A stretch of 64,000 nt of DNA from Methylotuvimicrobium sp018830325. Its GTDB lineage: Bacteria; Pseudomonadota; Gammaproteobacteria; Methylococcales; Methylomonadaceae. The position numbers and the translations under genes are program-made. A model generated the notes under the pieces. It was not told the DNA's origin and did not search any database. It was given only the letters and a program-made list of their open reading frames with translations. The stretch spans positions 1,798,001-1,862,000 of the forward strand of contig NZ_CP173170.1 in the NCBI RefSeq assembly GCF_044788715.1, given 5' to 3'. This document shows, in pieces, positions 50,237 to 58,361 of the stretch (its first letter is position 1; each line of letters starts with the position of its first letter).

Positions 50237-50268
50237 GCGTAGCCGAAGGGCTCAGGATGAACGGATTT
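50214..50268. repeat. TTCGACAGGGCTCTCCTGAG repeat
   Basis: CATCCTTCGACAGGGCTCTC and its inverse GGGCTCAGGATGAACGG frame the GIY-YIG stop codon. Confidence 0.75.
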
Positions 50269-50395
50269 ACTTTGATCAGCGTCTGCTGTTTCCCAAGCTC
50301 CTGTGGCTGTGAAAGTATTGGCGAATACATCATAAAAAATTTATTCACCATGAAGAGCATGAAGAAAAACTTTGATATCAATAACTTAATTCTTC

Positions 50396-50545
50396 ATCCT
50401 AAATAGAGCAGTTAAGGCTTGAAAAATCCCGTTCGTCCTGAGCCGGTCGAAGGATGGATGGGATTTTTCAATCACCCGGTGGGTGAGCGTGTTGTAGGCT
50501 GTCCACGCTTCGACTTTGCTCAGCGCGAACGGCCTACAACAGCCC
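50396..50545. repeat. Family C-related repeat
   Basis: TCCTAAATAGAGCAGTTAAG resembles the family C end; arms AAAAATCCCGTTCGTCCTGAG / GATGGGATTTTT and TTGTAGGCTGTCCACGCTTC / GCGAACGGCCTACAA make two hairpins. Confidence 0.65.
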
Positions 50546-50591
50546 GCGTAGTTATGGATAACCTTCGTTCCTCCGATTACACTAAGCTTTT

Positions 50592-50709
50592 ATCCTAAAA
50601 AAAGCATTTGAGGCTTCACCAAGCCGGTAAAAGTGTTTTAGCCCCTTTATGCTTTGACGTGGCTCAGCACGAACGGTCTACAACACATGCCAACTGCTCT
50701 TTTTAGGTT
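50592..50709. repeat. Family C element, deleted copy
   Basis: The 118-base copy keeps an altered left end (ATCCTAAAAAAAGCATTTGA) and a perfect right end (CAACTGCTCTTTTTAGGTT). About 80 bases of the complete element are lacking. It ends 24 bases before the HigA-type gene and probably carries its promoter region. Confidence 0.8.
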
Positions 50710-50733
50710 TATTACCATTGAAAGAGGTAGACC

Positions 50734-51096
50734 ATGAGCATTTCTATTGATGAGATTGATTCTGTGGATTTTTCTGATGTAACTGACATCAGCGGTGGCA
50801 AGCTGCCGCCCGTTCACCCGGGTGAAATCTTGCTGGAAGAGTTTCTCAAGCCGCTAGGCATCACTCAGTACCGGTTTGCCAAAGGAATTAACGTGCCGCA
50901 GCGGCGTATCGGTGAAATCGTTGCCGGTAAACGCGCCATCACCGCTGATACAGGACTGCGTTTGTCGCGTTTTTTCGGTATGAGTGAGGGTTTTTGGGTG
51001 GGTTTGCAAACCGATTACGACACGGCAAAAGCCAAGGATGCCTTGGGCGAGGTGTTGACGCGCATTCATCGACTTGAAGCATCGGGGGCAGGCTGA
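50734..51096 (+). CDS. HigA-type antitoxin (XRE family) without adjacent HigB
   Basis: The 120-residue protein matches the HigA addiction-module antitoxins: PVHPGEILLEEFLKPLGITQ, then YRFAKGINVPQRRIGEIVAG, KRAITADTGLRLSRFFGMSE and GFWVGLQTDYDTAKAKD. An N-terminal acidic extension of about 25 residues (SIDEIDSVDFSDVTDISG) is unusual. It binds DNA through its helix-turn-helix. HigB toxins are normally encoded directly upstream; here that place is taken by a family C repeat, so the antitoxin is an orphan, or it serves as a regulator of the restriction locus. ATG 50734 follows AAAGAGGTAG. Confidence 0.87.
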   Translation: MSISIDEIDSVDFSDVTDISGGKLPPVHPGEILLEEFLKPLGITQYRFAKGINVPQRRIGEIVAGKRAITADTGLRLSRFFGMSEGFWVGLQTDYDTAKAKDALGEVLTRIHRLEASGAG

Positions 51097-51778
51097 AGCC
51101 GTGCGACAGGGGGATTCGTGCCTCGACGCAATTTTAAGTTATATCTTTCGCACTTCAAATTTCGACAGTGCCGGAAGAGGCGCCTGGGTGTCCGATAAAG
51201 GCTTTGCCAGCATGGAGCTGGCATAGAGCCTACAGGGGACGTATTCACGGCGTCCTTTAGCGGACACCCAGGCGCTGAATTTTGATCTACGACGGGTATA
51301 ACGAAACCGGGTTTTGTTTAACTAAAGGGCGGGCTAAGTTAACGGAAACGGCTCTGTTTTAACTTAGCGGGCCAGTGATTCAATGTTGACGTGAAAAGCG
51401 AACGGCCCGGTGAGCGTACCGAAGCCGAGACGCCGGTTGTGTACTGCTAATCCATTTGGGAGCAAACTTAACCAAATTCCTCCTGAATGGCGAGTTGGCA
51501 AAAAATAACCTGATTACTTACAAGCTTCAGCTAAAATCGGTACTTTATCGATCCCATGAATTCAGTTCATAGCGTCACCCCGATATACCCGAAGGGCATA
51601 AAGAGATTGCCAGGGTCCAGATCGCATGGATGCAACTATGCAACGTATTAAAAGGAAAATGAGTACGTCCCTGTACACTGGATACCGGCAATCCCTGCCG
51701 GTATGACGGGTCGTTTGACCTTTATCAAATTGGCTGAATGTTCTAAGTAATCAGGAAAAATAATACATCAATCCAGAA
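51097..51778. repeat. Repeat-rich intergenic region before hsdR
   Basis: About 51175-51275 is a family A-like core (GCATAGAGCCTACAGGGGAC, GTATTCACGGCGTCCTTTAG). An inverted pair GGGCTAAGTTAAC / TTAACTTAGCGGG follows near 51330-51375. ACCGGCAATCCCTGCCGGTA lies at 51685. No gene is visible. Confidence 0.6.
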
Positions 51779-54700
51779 ATGACTACGGCAGCCCATCACG
51801 AAGTTCACTTAGAAACCTATATCGTCAAAAAGCTGGTCGCTAACGGCTGGGTGGAGGGCGCCGATAGTCATTACGACCCGGTGCGTGCTCTGTACCCCGA
51901 AGATGTGGTGAGCTGGATTAAAACCTCTCAGCCGCAAACCTGGGAAAAACTCACCCGATTGAATGGCGGCGATGCCGATAAAGCGGTGTTGGATAGACTG
52001 GAGAAAGCGCTGGCGGCCAAAACCGGCGGCACCATCAATGTTCTTCGCCGAGGCTTCGATATCGCGGGCGCGGGCAATATAGCGATGAGCCAGGCCGCCC
52101 CGGAGGATGACCGCAACAGCAAGGAGGTCGCGAAATACCAAAACACTATTCTGCGCGTGGTGCGGCAATTGAAATACTGCCCCACGCGAGAGTGGGCGAT
52201 TGATTTGGGCTTTTTCATCAATGGTATTCCTGTGGCGACGGTAGAACTAAAAACCGATTTTACCCAGGCCATCGAGGATGCGATTTGGCAATACAAGCGC
52301 GACCGCTTGCCGCAAGATCCGATAACCCGGCGAAAAGAGCCCTTGTTGACCTTCAGGCGCGGCGCCGTCGTGCATTTTGCGATGAGCGACAGCGAGATTG
52401 CAATGACTACCAAGCTGGACGGCGAGAAAACCTTCTTTTTGCCCTTCAACAAAGGCAATGACGGTCATGCGGGCAATAAGGCCCGCGACGACGGCGAATA
52501 TCCGGTGGCCTACTTTTGGGAGGAAATTTGTCAACGCGATGCCTGGCTGCGCATTTTTCACAGCTTCGTGTATGTGGAAACCAAGGATACGGTCGACAAG
52601 TTCGGCATGCCCTACAAGGCCGAGACCTTGATCTTTCCCCGGTATCACCAGTTCGAAGCCGTGAATGCGATGATCGCGGACGCCAAGGCGCTGGGTCCGG
52701 GTCGGCAGTATTTGTGCGAACATTCTGCCGGGTCAGGCAAAACCAGCACCATCGCCTGGACGGCTCACGATCTGATCAAGCTGCGCTATCCCGATGGCAA
52801 TGCCTATTTCAACTCGGTGATTATCGTGACCGACCGAACCGTGCTGGACGCTCAATTACAAGATGCCGTCAAACAATTGGATCACCAGTTCGGTGTGATC
52901 GAAACCATCAATGCCAATCTGCGCGGCGGCCGGTCCAAAAGTCACCGGCTGGCTGAAGCGCTCAAGCAGGGCGTGCCGATCATCGTCGTGACCATTCAAA
53001 CCTTCCCGTTTGCGATGGAAGCCATTTTGACCGAACAATCGCTCAAAAACCGTCATTTTGCGGTGATCATCGACGAGGCGCATACCTCGCAAACCGGTTC
53101 TACCGCCCAAGGATTGAGGGCGGCGCTGTCCTTGGATTCCAAGACAAAGCTCGAAGAGATGAGTCTGGAAGAGGTGTTGCTGGAGATTCAGAAATCCCGT
53201 GTGCGCCCCGCCAATGTCAGCCATTTTGCGTTTACCGCAACGCCGAAACACAGCACGTTTACGTTGTTCGGTAGACCGGAAAACCCAGACTTGCCGGTAT
53301 CGGACGACAACAAGCCGGTAGCCTTTCATCGCTATACCCAGCGGCAAGCGATTGAGGAGGGCTTTATTCTCGATGTGCTTAGAAACTATACGCCATATTC
53401 GCAAGCCGTTCATTTGGGCGATCAGGGGTTAAACGATAAACGCGTGGACAAAAAATTCGCCCGCCGATCGTTGGCGCGCTGGAAGTCGCTTCATCCGACG
53501 ATCGTTTCTCAGAAAGTGGAGTTCATCATCGATCATTTCACCCGCAATATTGCGGGGCTTTTGAGCGGCGAGGCGAAAGCCATGGTGGTCACGAGCGGGC
53601 GAGCGCAGGCGGTCAAATATAAATTGGCTTTCGATCGATACATTAAAAAACACAATCTCCAACATATCAAAGCCTTGGTCGCATTCTCCGGCAAGGTGGA
53701 AGGCCAATTGCTCGGCAAAGACGACGAGAAGGATTCCCTCGGTATCGATATCGAAAAAGAATACACCGAATACAATCTCAATCCCGATGCCACGGGAGAC
53801 TTGCGTCAGGAATTCGAGCGTTCCGAATATCGGGTGATGATCGTCGCCAATAAATTTCAGACCGGTTTTAATCAGCCGAAGCTGGTGGGCATGTATTTGG
53901 ATAAGAAAGTCAGCGGCGTCGAAGCGGTGCAAACGCTGAATCGCCTCAACCGGACCTATCCGGGCAAGGACGTGACTTATATCATCGATTTCGTCAACGA
54001 CCCGAAAACCATTCTGGATGCCTTCAAGCAATACGACGACGGCGCGGAATTGGAGTCCGTTCAAGATTGCAATGTCGTCTATGACGCGAAGGCCCTATTA
54101 GACAATGCGGGCATCTACCAATTCGAAGACCTTGAAGCCTTCAAAAAGGCCAGAGGCAAAGCGGTTCCGGGCAAGGAAACGGACGAAAGCCTGCATAAAA
54201 AGCTCTATAGCGCGACCCAGCGTCCCACGGACGTCTTCAACAGCAAATTGAAAGTACTGTCCGACGCCATCGAAAAATGGGATGCCGCGATCGAAAAAGC
54301 GGTTGCCGAAGGCGATAAAAAAGCGCGGGAATACGCGGAAGCTCAGCGCAGCGAATTTGCCATAGAGCGGGAAGGCTTGATGCGGTTTAAAACCGATCTG
54401 GGCCGTTTCGTGCGAATATACAACTATATTGCGCAATTGGTCGAACTCGACGATGCGGAACTGGAAAACTTCGCCGCGTTCGCGAAGATTTACAGTAAAC
54501 GCTTGGCGGGCATTTCCCCCGAACAGATCGATTTGACCGGGCTGGTGCTGGCAAACTATCAAATCCGCGCCGAACAAAAAGTCGATGAGGAAGGCGAAAA
54601 ATATCTGCTAAAACCGATCAAGCCGAATGAAGCGGAGCCGAGCGACAGGGAAAAAGAGTTTATCAGTCAAATCATTGCGCGGATGAATGAGCTGTTCGGC

Positions 54701-54985
54701 GATATTTCCGGCGATGTGGGTCAACGGCACTTTACCTCTCAGATTGTCGATATTGCGATGAGAAATAATCGCGTGACGGAGCAGGTGGAAAACAACACCA
54801 AAGAGCAGGCATTGCAGGGCGATCTTCCTCGGGTGGTTCGGGCGGCAACGGTTGACGCGATGAAATCGCATAATGATTTGGCTAGGGTACTGTTGAAAGA
54901 TAAGCAAACCATGGGCGCATTTTTCGATCTCGTTTACGACATTATGAAGCGAGGCGACGCCAAGGATCTGATTGACCGGCCTTGA
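51779..54985 (+). CDS. hsdR: Type I restriction enzyme endonuclease/translocase subunit HsdR
   Basis: The 1068-residue protein has the HsdR layout. The N-terminal nuclease part contains LGFFINGIPVATVELKTDF with the Glu-x-Lys of the PD-ExK site. The helicase part has Walker A EHSAGSGKTSTIAW (about residues 313-326), motif II IDEAHTSQ (about 429-436), motif III FTATPKHSTF (about 482) and motif VI VQTLNRLNRTYPGKD. The C-terminal helical region contacts the methylase. It cleaves DNA after ATP-driven translocation when bound to HsdMS. It is separated from hsdS by 2 kb of repeats and two small genes, so it has its own promoter. Confidence 0.93.
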   Translation: MTTAAHHEVHLETYIVKKLVANGWVEGADSHYDPVRALYPEDVVSWIKTSQPQTWEKLTRLNGGDADKAVLDRLEKALAAKTGGTINVLRRGFDIAGAGNIAMSQAAPEDDRNSKEVAKYQNTILRVVRQLKYCPTREWAIDLGFFINGIPVATVELKTDFTQAIEDAIWQYKRDRLPQDPITRRKEPLLTFRRGAVVHFAMSDSEIAMTTKLDGEKTFFLPFNKGNDGHAGNKARDDGEYPVAYFWEEICQRDAWLRIFHSFVYVETKDTVDKFGMPYKAETLIFPRYHQFEAVNAMIADAKALGPGRQYLCEHSAGSGKTSTIAWTAHDLIKLRYPDGNAYFNSVIIVTDRTVLDAQLQDAVKQLDHQFGVIETINANLRGGRSKSHRLAEALKQGVPIIVVTIQTFPFAMEAILTEQSLKNRHFAVIIDEAHTSQTGSTAQGLRAALSLDSKTKLEEMSLEEVLLEIQKSRVRPANVSHFAFTATPKHSTFTLFGRPENPDLPVSDDNKPVAFHRYTQRQAIEEGFILDVLRNYTPYSQAVHLGDQGLNDKRVDKKFARRSLARWKSLHPTIVSQKVEFIIDHFTRNIAGLLSGEAKAMVVTSGRAQAVKYKLAFDRYIKKHNLQHIKALVAFSGKVEGQLLGKDDEKDSLGIDIEKEYTEYNLNPDATGDLRQEFERSEYRVMIVANKFQTGFNQPKLVGMYLDKKVSGVEAVQTLNRLNRTYPGKDVTYIIDFVNDPKTILDAFKQYDDGAELESVQDCNVVYDAKALLDNAGIYQFEDLEAFKKARGKAVPGKETDESLHKKLYSATQRPTDVFNSKLKVLSDAIEKWDAAIEKAVAEGDKKAREYAEAQRSEFAIEREGLMRFKTDLGRFVRIYNYIAQLVELDDAELENFAAFAKIYSKRLAGISPEQIDLTGLVLANYQIRAEQKVDEEGEKYLLKPIKPNEAEPSDREKEFISQIIARMNELFGDISGDVGQRHFTSQIVDIAMRNNRVTEQVENNTKEQALQGDLPRVVRAATVDAMKSHNDLARVLLKDKQTMGAFFDLVYDIMKRGDAKDLIDRP

Positions 54986-55111
54986 TTTGCCGACGTTATC
55001 CGGCAGTTTTATCCGGCTCAAGAATACGGGCCCAATTTGCCTTAATGCCCGTTGAAAAAAGTGCTGAGGACTGAGAGGCTCTAATCGAGCACATCCTTGA
55101 TGATCTTGCCC

Positions 55112-55176
55112 TTAATACTTCGACTTGGCTCAGCACGAACGGTCTACAGCACATGCCAACTGCTCTTTTAGGTTAG
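55112..55176. repeat. Family C right-end fragment
   Basis: CTTCGACTTGGCTCAGCACG AACGGTCTACAGCACATGCC and AACTGCTCTTTTAGGTT match the right half of family C. It flanks the restriction locus on the side opposite the 46235 copy. Confidence 0.8.
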
Positions 55177-55312
55177 AAGGTTAACCGCCTTTAGACGATT
55201 CATAAAGAGGCTTCTTTGAGGGGGTAGCAGAAATAAGCCCCGGCTATGCCCATGTGCAACAGTATTGAATCAGTTTTGGTCGTTAGCATCGGGTTCGCCG
55301 GGGGATATATCA

Positions 55313-56620
55313 CTAATCGGCTATTGGTAAGCCGCTCGGTACTCGATAGGGTACTTTATTGCGCATATCCAAACTAGCAGTGTCGGTTAGTGCATTCAGG
55401 AAATCGAGTAAAGAGTCGATTTCTTGGTCGGTCAGGTTAACCGGCTGAAGTTCGATTCTGGCCTTTAACTCTGCACGGCTGATTTCATCGCTGTGGATGA
55501 TGCCATCGATTTCATTCAAGTCGTCCCGAGGCGGTAGACGAGCTTGGCTGATATCGTAATTATCCAGGCTTTGTTCAGGGTTAAGGTGATGTCTAATCAT
55601 GCCTTCCAATGTGTCATAGGCGCCATCATGACCCCAAGGTCCGGTAATGGCTACGTTTCGCAGAGTAGGGGTTCGGAAACGATAGCGATCGTCATTGTTT
55701 CCGGTAACGCGCTCGCGACCGAAGTCGTCGTAACCGAACAATCCGTCGCCTTTTCCCGGGCCAATTTGTGGAATTCCCAAAGCGTGAAATTGGTGATCGG
55801 TTTGTAGAGGACCGCTGTGACAAGACATGCAGTTGTCTTTGAAAACTTTATACCCCTTTTTTTCCGAAGAGGAAGGGCTGTATTCGCCTCTTAAGTAAAG
55901 GTCATAACGGCTGTTGTCGGCACGAAATGCAGTCGCTTCGAAAGCACCGATAGCATTGGCGATATGGACGAAAGTTACATCCTGATCGGCGAGGCCAGGA
56001 TAGGCTTGGTGAATTAAGTCGCGATATTCATCGATTGCCATTACCCGAGCCGTCAACAGTCTCCATACTTCTGTAAAGTTATCTGCAGTTGCGGCATCTC
56101 CCACGGGATTTTCTCCGGCTTGCCCAGCCATCTCGGTGGTGGAAGTCACTGGAAACATGGCTTGAGCTGCAAGAGAATGATCCAAGCCTTCAGGTAAAGC
56201 GTCACCGGCCGGGGAATCGAAGCCGGAGGGGTGATTAGGGGTCGTTGTTAAACGCCCGTCATGAAACATGGTGACGAATTCTTTTGCGCCCAGGTTGAAT
56301 AAATGAGGTGCATTTCTTGGTACCCGCTCATGAATAGCGTCGATGCCGCTGCCGGTATCTCGCGTAACTCCCAATCCTTTGCCTCCTTCGCCGACCGACA
56401 AAGCCAAGCCGTCGCCTGTGCCGGCCATTGGGTGGTGGCAAGAAGCGCATGAGATATTGAGATTTCCGGATAATATTTTGTCATAGAAGAGGAATTGTCC
56501 TAGTTTGATTTTTTCCGAACTGGAATTGTGAAAATCCATGTCGGTCAGGGCATTTTGGTTAGCGTATGTTGTCGGAGCAAACATTGCGCCGAGTAATCCT
56601 ATTTTGATTATTTTTTTCAT
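55313..56620 (-). CDS. Di-haem cytochrome c peroxidase, MauG/CcpA family
   Basis: The 435-residue protein has a signal peptide (IIKIGLLGAMFAPTTYA) and two haem c sites: SCASCHHPMAGTGDG near residue 58 and CMSCHSGPLQTDHQFHALG near residue 272. Between them RVPRNAPHLFNLGAKEFVTM FHDGR and RFRTPTLRNVAITGPWGHDG are typical of the bacterial di-haem peroxidase family. It works in the periplasm, reducing peroxide or oxidising a protein partner as MauG or MbnH do. ATG 56620 is used; an in-frame codon at 56668 is before the signal. No partner gene is adjacent. Confidence 0.9.
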   Translation of the reverse strand: MKKIIKIGLLGAMFAPTTYANQNALTDMDFHNSSSEKIKLGQFLFYDKILSGNLNISCASCHHPMAGTGDGLALSVGEGGKGLGVTRDTGSGIDAIHERVPRNAPHLFNLGAKEFVTMFHDGRLTTTPNHPSGFDSPAGDALPEGLDHSLAAQAMFPVTSTTEMAGQAGENPVGDAATADNFTEVWRLLTARVMAIDEYRDLIHQAYPGLADQDVTFVHIANAIGAFEATAFRADNSRYDLYLRGEYSPSSSEKKGYKVFKDNCMSCHSGPLQTDHQFHALGIPQIGPGKGDGLFGYDDFGRERVTGNNDDRYRFRTPTLRNVAITGPWGHDGAYDTLEGMIRHHLNPEQSLDNYDISQARLPPRDDLNEIDGIIHSDEISRAELKARIELQPVNLTDQEIDSLLDFLNALTDTASLDMRNKVPYRVPSGLPIAD

Positions 56621-58058
56621 TCTGGTCTTTGCTTGTTTAATTAACACAGTCTGAATAAATGCAAACAATATGCCAGGAGTAATTTTTAATCAAAAAAAAT
56701 GAAAAAATCCCCTAAATTTTAGTCTTCTATTACGAATTGTCGGGTTATCTTACTTGGATAAGTGAATAATGATGGCAATACAATTTAGGTTAAATCACCC
56801 AATAGTTTAGGTTGAGCAGCAGCGTTTAGGTTAAATAACATAGTTGATAATGAAATTCGGGTAAATATTCAGTTACCCTCTTGAAAAAGACGAATACATT
56901 GAGGCAGATGGTAGGGCGCCAACAGTAGGCGTTTTAGGTGATGCAAGGCCGTAAAATGCTCCTCGGCTCTCCTGCATTGCCCTAATACACGCCATCCGTG
57001 GCATAATGTATTTTCTGTATTCGTGGCATCCTTGTTACTCAGAAGTTACCGGGGGGTTAGAGGAGATTTTTTAAATAAATTCCCCTCAACCCTTAAGGTA
57101 TCCCCAAAACCGCTCTTTCCCATGCTCTGCGTCACGGCCATTAAGTTAAGCCGTTCGTGGTGAGCCCTTAGGCTAATCTCAGGAGAGCCCTGTCGAACCA
57201 TGGGCGGCTTAACTTATCGATTCGGACTTTTCCATTCACCATTCGACAAGCTCTCAAGAAATAGCTTTTTTGTATATGTAAAATCAATGGCTTGCGAATA
57301 TATAAAAATACCCAAAATTACGTCAAACAGCGACTGTTTCCTGGTAACGCCATGCGACCGAAGGGCGCTTAGTTTGCTCAGGGCGAACGGAAAAGTCCTT
57401 AACTTAATGGCAGTGATGCTCTGCGTGGGAATGCCGCTTTAGACGCTCTGCGTCGATTGCGGCGGGCAATTGGATTAAGAAACTGTTGAGAATTGTATCG
57501 TTGCTCTTGTCGGTATTATCGACCTCTGGGGACGCAGAGCGTCCCGGGATGCATTCCCACGCAGAGCGTAGGAACGATGAAAAAAATCAATATATCTATC
57601 AATTTTCAGCCATAGCAAATTGTTTTATTTGGCTATTTCGTGGGGATACGTCAGCCTCAATCCCCCCTTTTTCTAAGGGAGAGGCAAAGTTCCAACTTGT
57701 TTTAAATGCAGGGGGTCTGAACAATTACATTGAAACGTAGACATGAATAATCGGCGGACGGGTCGAACCGCCGATGTGCGAATTCTGTATGAATATCGGA
57801 GATTAAAAAATTTTTCATGTTGAAGTGCTTCTTTGCCAGTAGGCGCCCGTTACGTCAAGAGAGTGAACGGCCTGATTGTTATCTACAATCTAAAATTCGA
57901 CCGTTATGTTAGTCGATGTAGATAATCGCTAAGTTCTGGTATTATTGCAGCAAAGGGCTTTTGATTAAAATGATGATTCGTAGCTAACTGTTCAGTGAGC
58001 ACACAAAGAAAATTAATTGAAGAAAGTTCCAGAAATTTAACGGAAGGTAATCAAGAAG
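56621..58058. other. Long intergenic region with repeats, no convincing gene
   Basis: About 56930-57020 is an inverted, diverged family B copy (CTCTCCTGCATTGCCCTAAT, ACACGCCATCCGTGGC). 57146-57250 holds the GTTAAGCCGTTCGTGGTGAG and CATTCGACAAGCTC half-elements. 57530-57590 holds GGGACGCAGAGCGTCCCGGG type palindromes. Reading frames here (57200, 57486) run through these repeats and are not trusted. Confidence 0.6.
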
Positions 58059-58145
58059 TGGTGCCGAGGAGAGGACTTGAACCTCCACGCCCTTGCGAGC
58101 ACTAGCACCTGAAGCTAGCGTGTCTACCAATTTCACCACCTCGGC
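58059..58145 (-). tRNA. tRNA-Leu (CAG anticodon)
   Basis: The minus strand folds as a class II tRNA of 87 bases with encoded CCA: acceptor GCCGAGG, anticodon stem CTAGC / GCTAG with loop TTCAGGT and anticodon CAG, a long variable arm (TGCTCGCAAGGGCG) and T-loop GTTCAAGTC. These features identify leucine tRNA. It reads CUG codons. A strong promoter lies 33 bases upstream. Confidence 0.95.
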
Positions 58146-58177
58146 AAAGGTGTGCTGTATCAGCGAAGTGAGCGCGC

Positions 58178-58206
58178 ACTATACCGATTGCTTGATATAC
58201 TGTCAA
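58178..58206 (-). promoter_or_regulatory. Sigma70 promoter of tRNA-Leu with GC-rich discriminator
   Basis: On the minus strand TTGACA (58201-58206), a 17-base spacer and TATAGT (58178-58183) are followed by GCGCGC. The consensus boxes and GC discriminator are as in stable-RNA promoters under stringent control. Confidence 0.85.
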
Positions 58207-58361
58207 TACTATCAACGTCTAAAATTGCTGAGGTCTGTCTGTTTACTGTCCATTAACCGCTTGATGCACACGTTGATTTTTGATTTGCATAGGGAATTGT
58301 TAAAATACGCGTATATCAGTTAAGCTATGGTCTTCATTCTAAAATTTAGGAAACGACGACA

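Noticed and set aside
46235..51100. Regularly spaced repeats suggesting a CRISPR array
   Set aside because: Repeats are long, inverted and irregularly spaced, with no equal-length spacers and no cas genes.
57200..57740. Two short plus-strand frames
   Set aside because: They run through dispersed repeat sequences and show no protein-like pattern.
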